A stretch of 10,470 bases of DNA from positions 1 through 10,470 of the forward strand of contig UZAE01013693.1 of NCBI GenBank assembly GCA_900617975.1, given 5' to 3'. The stretch's first letter is position 1. Each line of letters opens with the position of its first letter. The position numbers and the translations under genes were made by a program. Under the pieces are notes generated by a model. That model saw only the letters and a list, made by a program, of their open reading frames with translations, was not told the DNA's origin and did no database searches. The DNA comes from Rodentolepis nana. Its lineage: Eukaryota; Platyhelminthes; Cestoda; Cyclophyllidea; Hymenolepididae. This document shows, in pieces, positions 1 through 9,500 of the stretch.

Positions 1-1800
1 CTTTGAAAATGTCAATAAAAAAATTCGGAAAAGATATTTCTTGTTATAAAGGCAAGGGAACGAATCATTTGATAAACCACTCTATGCAAAGTTCGAATAG
101 ATAGAATTAATGCTTAATCGTTAGCCTGACTGCATTCTTAGGTTGGTAACATAGATTATATTGATTATTTCCAGCCTACATTGAAAGCAAATAATACCAT
201 TCACACTGTTTCTCTTTTTATCAAGGAAGTGGAAACCAAAAGCCTTCATTTCTGACACTGGTCAGTTTTGTTTAATTTATAAAATTTTATACTTAAAGTG
301 GCAATAAAACTACCATGGCATTTTCTTTTCATTTGTAACACGTATGTATAAAAAGAACATTATTGTCTGGTTGTTGATTTGAATTGAATAAAAAGATCTT
401 TTCTTTAATGCTCAAAATATTTCATTAAGATCTGCTAACTCAACCTTAAACGCTTAAATGTTCATTAAAAATCGGGCTACATTTTGAATAATGAATAAAT
501 ATTTAAATTTGAATAACCAACTACGCATGAATTACTTGTTGGATTCTAGTAGTAATGCTAAATAAGTTATTTGAGTTTATTTGTTTTAAAAACTGAAAGT
601 GCACAATAGTAATGAATAATAATTTCGACGAGTTAGTTGATTATTTGCTTGCTTATTCATGAATTATCAGGAAAAAATTTTTGTATATGGATCAGTTATA
701 CAATTTAAAGCCTTGTTCCTTGTCTCCACAAAGCACAACTCACTTCTAAATGGATAATTAATAAACAAAATTGCTTGGGGCAGACAAAAGCTAGATTGAT
801 GAATGACGCTTGTTGTTCAGGTTAAGGTGAGAGCTCAAAAACGAGACGATTTCTTGTAAAGAAGTATTTTTCCAGTAAAGTCGACGACGGACCAAGGGGC
901 CGTCGTTCAGACTAATTCATTTCTGGACAAGAATAGACCATATGAACACGACTGTTTCTACTGTATTCACCTAAAACGTGAATTAGAGGACATTCACGTA
1001 CACTTTTCACATATGCCTTAGGATCTTGCGTAGGTTTAGAGAATCTTATCTGAGTCAAATTCTTCCCTTCTTAATCACGAACTTAAGCAATTGCACAGAC
1101 AATAAGTGAGAAAAAGTCAAACCCTAACTTCAAAAGGTTGCAAATATTTAGCTATTAATAAATTCTCATTGAGTGCTCATTAAATACGTAACGTAGGGAC
1201 CTAGTTTTACAAAATGTTAATGGCAAGTAAATATGTCTATTGGGAAATAGACGAAAGGAAGAGACATGTTTACGAAAAATGTGATTTATTCCTATTTAAC
1301 ATAAAATAATTAGATATTTTCAAGACTGTAATATTGAGCTAAGTATACAAAGGAGAATGAATAATTTCATATTTGCCGGTCGAACATAAACTCTTAATAG
1401 CTATAAGTTAAGGCTTCCAATCTAGTTCCTGCTAAAGTGAATTGATGTCGCAGAGGTGAATCTATTTCATATTACTTACACCTCACTATGGCGACAAAGT
1501 TGTAAACTACATATGCATGATTTGCATGAGCATCTTGGCCAAGTCAACACTTCAAATTGAACTACAAAATTTTCATAAAGACTTTCAAGCGTATTCGCAC
1601 CAAAGAACATTATTGAATGGATACTTAAATTTAATTTTTTCACTTTATATACAATTATTAAAAATACATGAAATGGGCAAAAATAGAATCTTTCTGTTCT
1701 TGCATTTATAGTATTTTAGACATGGAAAAATTCATTTCTTAATGCTTCAAAGAGATTGGACTCAGATATCTGTATTGTGACGGATTATTTTTGATGTGTT
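1..1800. other. AT-rich non-coding stretch
   Basis: I see no gene, RNA gene or repeat. The longest open frame (1517-1711, +) has a composition expected of translated AT-rich DNA and no splice or family support. Confidence 0.6.
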
Positions 1801-2115
1801 GGGTGTACGAAAGACTTACCTCTACGTGATTCACTTGGAGCAACGTATTCCCAAACTGTAAACAAATTTATAAACCGGGAGTTGACTTCTTATTTTAAGA
1901 CACCATGACCCTACTGTATGTCATATTCGACTACTCTACTGTGCTCACCTTACCCTTTACTCTAACTTCATGTGTCTGTCATTTTTACATCTTTGAATCA
2001 CTCTTCTGTTCCCAATCTCGACATTTTCTAACTTTGATGTTCCTCCCTCCGTGAAGTCCGAAATCAGCTAAAGGGCTGATAACAAGTGTCATAAAGACAG
2101 CCATTTGAAAAAAAT
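1801..2115 (+). mobile_element. Interspersed SINE-like repeat, old copy
   Basis: About 315 bp, related along its length to 6028-6293. Shared blocks in order are CTTACCTC-ACGTG near the left end, CAACGTAT, AGTTGACTTCT, a CTCACC/TTTACT tract, CACTCTTCTG, TTTGATGTTCCT, GTGAAG-CC, CTAAAGGGCT and GCCATTTGA followed by an A-rich tail. It has no coding capacity. The + orientation is chosen because the A-rich tail is at the right. I found no convincing target duplication here, consistent with an older insertion. I did not find tRNA-type box A or B promoter motifs, so the class is inferred only from size, tail and the other copy's flanks. Confidence 0.65.
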
Positions 2116-3361
2116 AGATTACTTATATGTTTAGTTGTACCGATTCCATAAGTTAATCGAAGAGGAGACAGTGGAGAAACCATGCGCTGCAAATGGGAAA
2201 TAAATTACAGGGATTTCTAAATCTATGGCAAAGTAAACTTAGGTTCGCTTTCATTCAAGCGGTTGTTGAAGGTCAATTAAAAATTAAGTGCAATGAAAGT
2301 GTTCCCAAACAACGGAAAACACCCGATACCCAATAAAGATTAAATAAATTAAGTAAACGCACATTTTCTTCCTTCAGATACTGCCTACAAATGAACAACC
2401 TTAGTTTGTGCGGTTGTGGGGATTGTGGCGCTTGTAGTTTCTGCAATTTTTCACCTTATTGATGATCACTCTATTTTTTCTCTAGAAGTTCCTTAATCGG
2501 TGAACAAGCGAGCTAATTTAATTTTCCATTAATCTATGCATATATGTAGGCACATTTTATGTGGTACATTTGTTTCAAAAACCATAAAATAAAATTGGTT
2601 TAGAAAGGTTTGGTCTTCAACCCCTTTGTAAATTAGGGGCAATGTCGAAACAAATAAGAGAGGATGTGGCCTTTGGCAAACCTATTTCAATCGTAACAGT
2701 TTTGAAAAATGACTGATATCAGCATTTCTTGGTTACATAAAGAGAGCACAAGCTTCTTGTGTTGATAGCTGACGCAACTCATTCTATTTCACAATCCAAG
2801 TTAATTCTTGCCATTCATTCTCGATGTCATAACGTAAAGGAGAGAATTATTAGGGCTTTTGAAAGGAACTTCAGTGTTCGTGTATAACTCTATTTTAAAG
2901 ATTAGAAAACACCTTTTTTAATAAATCTAACTGAAGTACAATTATTTTTAATCAATAATTAGAACAAAATATCGTGACAAAACAAATCAGCAGACCAATC
3001 AGTGGCTATAGTTATTAAGTGGTCATCACAACGGAAAGATTATATTATAGGCCATCCATATAAACTTATTCTACGTCAAACGTCTGTTATTTCTATGGCT
3101 TTGCTCAGCTTAGATAATTATGGTATCCTTCTCAAAAATGGAAGAAACTGGCGTAGAAATTACTCATAATAGTCAACTTAGTAGTTCATTATATAGTTGG
3201 CAAACTTGACGTGATTTCCTAAGTCTGACGTGAACGACTCAGCCGAAAACCAATCTAACTAGCATCACAATTTCTCTTCCTATAGCACGACTTACTTAGT
3301 GATCCTCTTTATCATTTAGCAATCATTATCTCCTCGATACTCCCAACTCGTCCACTACTAT
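2116..3361. other. Non-coding stretch
   Basis: No open frame of note on either strand and no repeat matched within the window. Base composition rises slightly in G+C after about 3200, where the coding remnant may already begin. Confidence 0.5.
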
Positions 3362-4356
3362 ACTTTCAGATTTTCTCGAAAAACAGAGCTCAATGCGAAC
3401 ACATTGTGCATCCCTTCTGGTTAACCCAAATTCAGTACAGAAATACCTCATATATAGTTCTTACAACTAGAAAGCTTATCCAAACAAATAAACCCTACCA
3501 AATGAAGAACACAGTTTTGGCAAAATACTGTCGTACCATAGCTTACGAACGCCATCTTCAAGCCGCCGGAGAACAACTGCTATGTCCAACTCAAAAAAGC
3601 TGTCATCTGTTTCTTGAAAGAAATGACCGCACCAACTATTTTCACAACCGTAATTTGAGACAACGCAACACTTCTCAACTTTTACTCCGCAGGCGTTTAT
3701 TATCTAGTGGTTACAAGCTGAATGACAAAAATCGTGGGAGTTATGAATGGACAGTAGTCTGGTAAGTATGGCGTCCAATCAATCATCAACTGTATCCCAA
3801 AACAGACAAAAGCGAGGGCAAGAAATATCAACCAGGCTGCAACTGCCCCAGTATTGATTATGCAATCTCAAAATTGGATGCTGTTTGTCTTAAAGCTAGA
3901 GTTACCGTGATTTAGTAGAAAAACTACTTTCTTTAATACGTCGACCTGGTTCCACATGCAACAATCAAAGTATTCGCGAACTAAAACACGCTTTTCTCTT
4001 CTATTTGGAAGAACAAACGACAAGATTTAAGCATGAACGAATCTCTTGAGCTTTAATTTTAGCAATCCTCAGTAATTAGTAATTCAACTATGGAATTGAC
4101 ACCGAGCTACTCCCATATGATACACGAGAACTCCCCAAAGAACTTTCAGAACTCGCTGATGAATACAGCTTTATGCGTGGAGTTATTAAAACGTGCCTAC
4201 CAGAATATTTTCTCAAGTTGACCAAGGGCCGTAACAAGCGCAAGAAAACCCAAAATCTCCTGTGGAGAACCAACAAAATCTGCCTAAATTATTGATTTTC
4301 AGAGAGTAAATATTGTAAATAAGTACCCCGTTTGTAATTCGACGTTACTAAATAAA
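3362..4356 (+). pseudogene. Decayed or unrecognised coding remnant
   Basis: This stretch is visibly richer in G+C than its surroundings. It holds open segments in changing frames: 3406-3765 (119 codons), 3744-3857 (Ser/Gln-rich), 3900-4046 (containing LVEKLLSLIRRPGS and ELKHAFLFYLEEQTTRF) and 4083-4295 (containing YGIDTELLPYDTRELP and EYSFMRGVIKTCLPEYFLKL). The last two share a frame and are separated by three stops, TGA at 4047 plus adjacent TAG and TAA at 4077-4082. AATAAA follows at 4351. The last segment has a charged, helix-like composition typical of real protein. No domain is recognised. A GTAAGT at 3762 did not lead to a consistent spliced model. It may be a retrocopy, a dead gene or a transposon fragment; the 5' limit is arbitrary. 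Confidence 0.35.
4351..4356 (+). promoter_or_regulatory. Polyadenylation hexamer after the coding remnant
   Basis: AATAAA, 56 bases after the last stop of the remnant at 4295. It is in a plausible place for a 3' end, but the hexamer is common in AT-rich DNA. Confidence 0.3.
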
Positions 4357-6013
4357 GTATTCCACGTCGTACCCATATGTCCTCTGAGGCCTTTCGGTAG
4401 CTTTGCTATTTCTAGGAGAATTTCAAAACATATGATAATCTTCCATAGATATTACTGGGTACATTTAATCCCTGTCATTGTAGTAAACAGTAATAAGCTA
4501 TATTCTATTTTAGCACTGCTTCATTACATTTAAAATGGGAGTTTATGCATATATTATAAATGTATGAAGAAATACGATCTCCTACTTTCGTTATTTTTGA
4601 TTCCATTTTTTTTCACAGGTCAAAATTAATCTCTTCTGGTGTCAGAAGTGACTTCATTTTACCACATTTTATGTGCTAATTACTCTAATTCGACAATAGC
4701 TATTATTGTATGTGGATTGTAGATAATGGTTGCGATTCGCAAAAAGAAAACAGTTTTATATTAGTAATCAAAATGATATAAATAGTACTATGAATGTGTT
4801 GAAACAGTCACATAAGCAAATGACTGTCACCTTATTCGCCTTCGAAATGGACAACGAAAAAGCTCCATATATTCCAAATGCATTATTTGAATGCTTTAAT
4901 AAAATGTGAGTCATTCATTCACCTAGGTGTTCAATGCTCAATAATTAATGAAATGGTTACAAATGTTGTCAACTGAGCCAAATGAAATTCGAATGAGCCT
5001 TAGTATGGTCCACTGTCTTATTTAATTAACATTTTACCTTTTATCAACTATTTCAGTTTATTTGGTTCCAATCAGTGATTAATGCGGAGAATATGAGAGT
5101 AATATCAACCTGAAGGCAATATCCGTATTAATTAATTTGGCTGTTACTATATTCACTATCATTTTAGACGCAATTCGGATAAACTAAAGGCACGGTTGAG
5201 AGAAACATTTTGAGACAGATGTTGGGAAACATAATCTGCCTTAAGATGATCACTTTATAAAAAACAGCATTTGTGAAAAAACTCCTTAATATTTTTAGTG
5301 ATTTCAAGGTAAGTAAAGGCAAAGTGAAAAGATGTAGACTAAATAAGGTCGATGGCTGCAAAATGCGAAATAAGGAGTAAAATTAATGCACAAATGATTC
5401 TATAAACAAAACAATTAAAAAAAAGTTGCAAAACTACATGTATTCATCGCGAACACGTCCCAGGTGATGGCAACCAGAGGCAATATCTGTGAAGCATTTT
5501 ATATCAATAAGCACACTAGTTAATCACACAGCCGAGAAAACTGAATTCGGGCACTTTAAGAGAAATGTCTTGTTCAGCTGCCATACTATGCAATTGAAAG
5601 TAATTTAAGCCTTTTGAAGTGTCTCGCATCAGTGACAAAACTTACCCAAAAAAGAGAAAAGAAAAATTTAAGGATGTAATCAATTTATTGTTTGGAGAGT
5701 AGCATTTCAATTCGCCGAAGTTAAAACTCGTAAAAGACTGTATATAGATCCGAGAAGGAATCATACTCTAATTATTTGTTTCTGTAGCAATAATTTCATG
5801 AAAATCATTAATCGCTTTGATCCATAAGCATAATTTTATCTATCTATCTATCTATCTAGTCGGACGGTATAAAATCGCCTTTTATTATTGTTGCAGCTAA
5901 TTTTAAACACGTGTCTCATTCAAATGAGCAAAAAAACAAATTTTCATATTGATGCATTCAATTAATTTAACTGTTCTGTTTAATTGGTATTGAGTGCATA
6001 ATTAGCGGGCTTC
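4357..6013. other. Non-coding stretch between remnant and SINE-like copy
   Basis: It holds the TATC microsatellite and isolated splice-like sites: a strong + strand acceptor at 4618 and a minus-strand acceptor ATTTTGCAG near 5357. Neither could be tied to an exon chain. Confidence 0.5.
5837..5858. repeat. (TATC)5.5 microsatellite
   Basis: Five and a half uninterrupted TATC units. It is a likely length-polymorphic marker with no sign of function. Confidence 0.95.
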
Positions 6014-6027
6014 AATAATTTAATTAA
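6014..6027. repeat. Left target-site duplication
   Basis: AATAATTTAATTAA, identical to 6294-6307, immediately left of the SINE-like element. Confidence 0.7.
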
Positions 6028-6293
6028 GGGGTATGCGATAAACTTACCTCCACGTGGTGCACTCTGGGCAACGTATATTCGTACGGCTAAAAGTCAATTA
6101 ACTGTCAGTTGACTTCTGACTTCCAACTNACTGAATCCACAGTACTCACCTCACCTTTTTCTACCTTCGTTTTTGAAGCACTCTTCTGCCCCCCCCCCAC
6201 TTTCCACTTTGATGTTCCTTACCCTCTGTGAAGCCTGAAGTCAACTAAAGGGCTAATGATAACTATCAGAACGCCTGCCATTTGATATAAATA
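6028..6293 (+). mobile_element. SINE-like retroelement copy with 14-bp target duplication
   Basis: Second copy of the repeat at 1801-2115, about 266 bp. It is bounded by a perfect 14-bp direct repeat and ends GCCATTTGATATAAATAAAT, an A/T-rich tail. A long target duplication plus a tail points to insertion by non-LTR (LINE-type) machinery. It contains one undetermined base at 6129 and a run of ten C at 6189-6198. It lies downstream of the minus-strand gene's predicted 3' end and is not part of it in my model. On the minus strand it carries a consensus splice donor (GAG|GTAAGT) also present in the other copy. Confidence 0.7.
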
Positions 6294-6307
6294 AATAATT
6301 TAATTAA
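6294..6307. repeat. Right target-site duplication
   Basis: AATAATTTAATTAA, identical to 6014-6027. Because the sequence is pure A/T, part of the match with the tail could be accidental, but 14 of 14 bases at both edges of the homology is unlikely by chance. Confidence 0.65.
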
Positions 6308-6510
6308 ATGCCTACCATTTTAAACATTCTAGTAATTGAATCTCTCCAGAGATCTATTCTCCAAGAAGTAGTTCATATATTATAAACAATGCAGATTGAC
6401 ATTGATATTGACGATGGTTCAATTTGAAAACTTGTTGCGAATAAACTATTGGCAGGAGTTCAACAGGTGAAAAATGAGATTGTGCATGTTGCAATAATTT
6501 CAGTTTCAAA

Positions 6511-6516
6511 TTTATT
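6511..6516 (-). promoter_or_regulatory. Polyadenylation hexamer after exon 12
   Basis: AATAAA on the minus strand, about 35 bases after the candidate stop. It supports, weakly, a 3' end here. Confidence 0.3.
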
Positions 6517-6551
6517 TGACCATCGTTTTACATATTTTGAAATTAATTTTA

Positions 6552-6592
6552 CTAAACATTTATTTTCTGCTTGAAAAATGTGTTAATGAATT
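6552..6592 (-). CDS. Exon 12: candidate terminal exon with stop
   Basis: The acceptor GTTTCAG at 6593 is followed, in the phase set by the micro-exons, by EFINTFFKQKINV and TAG at 6554-6552. An AATAAA hexamer lies about 35 bases downstream (6516-6511). This would close the gene as a secreted protein without a membrane anchor. It is the weakest end of the model: another exon could come first, for example one using the consensus donor GTAAGT at 6690, and the real 3' end may lie further downstream, at lower coordinates. Confidence 0.35.
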
Positions 6593-9500
6593 CTGAAACG
6601 TGCCATTCATTGAGTAATCCATAGAGAGATTCCAACGGTAACTAAATGAAGTAAAACCAATCTTCAGTTAATCATTGAAGAAAAACTTACAAATGCTTTC
6701 GTAAGATAAAGCAACTTGCTTGAGAAGATATATGTAATTTTGCAACCTATTATTTAGAATAAGATAAAGGTTTGAGCTTCATTACTTTAAATGAAAAAAA
6801 TATCGTATATATATATATAAGTTAGTGAAATTAAGTATATAAAATTTTTCATTCCAGTTGAAAGACTACTGCGTAATAATTTACCCTTGCTTGTTGTTGT
6901 TACTTGTTCATACCCTGGAACAATTACAAACAGTACACAAATTAAAATAGTTTGTTTGAGAATGCATATGCTATTGCGAAAACTATTATGGAGTGTGGGA
7001 TAATTTGAAGGTCAAAATTGCATTAGATGAAGTCCATCAAATCTATTGTAATTACCCCAAATTAAATATTTTGAAATAATTATTACAAATAAAAGAATAA
7101 ATTTAGTTGAAAGACTGTTTTGAAATTAATTAAAATAAAATATATCTTTACATAGTTAAGTCTACTTGCTTATCTAACTGTGCTTTAAGCTATTCCAAAA
7201 TCTGCCACCTGCCATAGATTAAAAGTTATGAAACGATTATTCGGCATTAACATCAATATCTTGTCATTGCATATTTTAAGCAGTATTAGTCCAAAATTAG
7301 TATTGAACTGACCAAACTAGATTGATATTTTATTTTGAAATAAAGTCAAACGGTGAATCAAACTGTAATAAAATTATCTGAAATTAACAATTTCTCATTT
7401 GGGCTAGCCATTACGCTTTGTTAGGTGTTGATTGTTTTCTGAAAATTTATCATTTTAACCCACAAACATTATTTTCGTGCATGAAGATACTTTTTGCCTT
7501 TTTCATCATTAATATGAATGATATATGAAATGTTCTAGTCTATTCCCATGATATTTTCTTTTTAGAATAAAATAATATAAAAAAATAATAATAATACAAT
7601 AAAAATTGCATTGATTGATTCTTTAAGGTATCGAAATTAAATATATTAAATGAATCGTTACGAATTAAAGTATGAATCAAATAATACTTCGATGACTTAC
7701 TCTGGCTTGTTGATATTTCTGGTTCATACTCTGTAGGATTGCAAAATTTGAGATTTATAACGCATTGCTATGGAGTAATTAATTGACTAAATTAAATTTA
7801 AATATTACTCTATAATGAAGTCATTTATTTAAACATATGTGCTTTAAAATTTTCCGCAATCTTTTATATCATGTGGACTCACCGCTGCTTGTTGTTGTTT
7901 CTTGCTTGTATTCTGAAAATTTACAAATTTGGCTCTTGAATGCAATTTCATGCATGAAGATGACTTTTCTATCTTTTCAATTATTTTAGGTTTTCTAGGT
8001 TTATTCAAATGAGTTTATTAAATATTATGTTAGTGTCAAATACAATATTAATTCCTAAGATATAATCCACCTTCTTCAAAATGTTTTAAGTAAAATCAAG
8101 GCCTGCAACTCTTTATTACTTATGAAAAGATTAAGTTAAACGATCTTTCAGCACAATATGTTGGTCTTGGTTGTGTCATTGTCAAGTTTGTATTAAAAGG
8201 AAATAAAATGCAAGGTTAAGCTTAATCTAATTCAATTCTGCAATGATTTTAATTCAATAATTAGAGAAAACTATTATATTAAGAAAATTTCACAATAGGA
8301 ACAGCCAAATTCTTTAATGAAATTTTAATTTTATTTCACATAATTCTACATTAACCCCGACATAAGCTATTGAATAGGATGTTCTAAGGATCTCATATTT
8401 GCTGAAAGATATCATATCTTTTCTGACCTCAATTTCCAAAACAGTAATATTTCACCAAACAGAAAAGAACCAACTTTTGCATTCCGTTATATCAGGTGAC
8501 ACACCTAAACGGAAAGCAAATCTTTGAGAACAGCAAATTAGCAAAAAGATAGATGAGCAAAATTAAAATAGACATACCGTCTACCGTCCAATATACGCTA
8601 ATTCCCAAGTATGTCTTTTTTACTACATAAAGAAAATGGGTGCTGGTTTCATTTCCATTTCGATTATATTCAAGTTTAGTATCCAACTGATCCATTTCTG
8701 CGTTTTCATTAAAGTTCTCTTTAGAATTAAAAGAGTATTAATGCATTAAACGAATTATGTAATCTATGAAATTCGAATTGACCCACCGCAGTATTTTTGA
8801 GATTGAGACTGAAAAACATACTTTCCATTCCATAAGCAAACCATTTCATTGTTCCTGCGCAACTCTGCCTTAAACAACATTAAGTATTGATATTATCAAT
8901 ATCGAGTAAAAATTATTTTTACTCCGGCTTGATTTAATTAATCAATTGCGAGATTACTTAAATAGGCAAATCACAATTCATTTAAAAACTAATATGATTT
9001 GCTATGGATGATTATTAATCAAATATAAAACAACTTCACTGAAGTCGAATTCTTTATTTATACCGAATTACAACTATTTATTATCAACAAATTTTAATCA
9101 ATAAATTGAATTTGTTAAAAATTACATATAAGAATGATATACTTAACAATGAGTGAATTTGCAAAAATAAATATAAATTGAAAGCATTATAATTTAAAAT
9201 ATAAGTTCATTAATTAAATTGATTAAAAGTTCTCAATCTTCTACTTTTTTTCTCATAGTGAAACTTTTGTTATGAATCATAAACACAACCCAAATATGTA
9301 ACATTTGTAATGAAATTATTCTCATTTAATTGAAAACAAACTTACTAGAGAGGTGGATTTTGTTCCATTAATGGAAAATTTAAGTTTTACAGAATTCATT
9401 CCTAGCTGAAACCTTACGAACGGAAACGACACTCCAGGTATTGATTTCCCTACAAATTACCAAAAAATTAATTTAAAAAGAAAATTAGTCACAATTCCAT

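Noticed and set aside
1517..1711. + strand 64-codon open frame
   Set aside because: Lone frame in AT-rich DNA, no splice context, composition typical of chance.
2041..2115. Possible hammerhead ribozyme in the repeat, as known for the schistosome Sm-alpha SINE
   Set aside because: The GGGCTGATAA stretch lacks the conserved CTGATGA and matching GAAA cores, and the other copy differs at these positions.
4088..4276. Minus-strand 62-codon frame
   Set aside because: Antisense shadow of the last open block of the + strand remnant.
4605..4670. Strong + strand acceptor (T-rich tract then CACAG) with short open frames after it
   Set aside because: No upstream exon with a matching donor and phase could be found; a lone acceptor is weak evidence.
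5164..5361. Minus-strand 65-codon hydrophobic frame after a good acceptor (ATTTTGCAG)
   Set aside because: Considered as a membrane-anchor exon for the micro-exon gene. In phase 1 it stops after a few codons and no good donor follows, so it could not be joined.
8885..8899. Perfect 15-nt palindrome ATTGATATTATCAAT
   Set aside because: Expected by chance in DNA this rich in A/T; lies in an intron with no partner motif.
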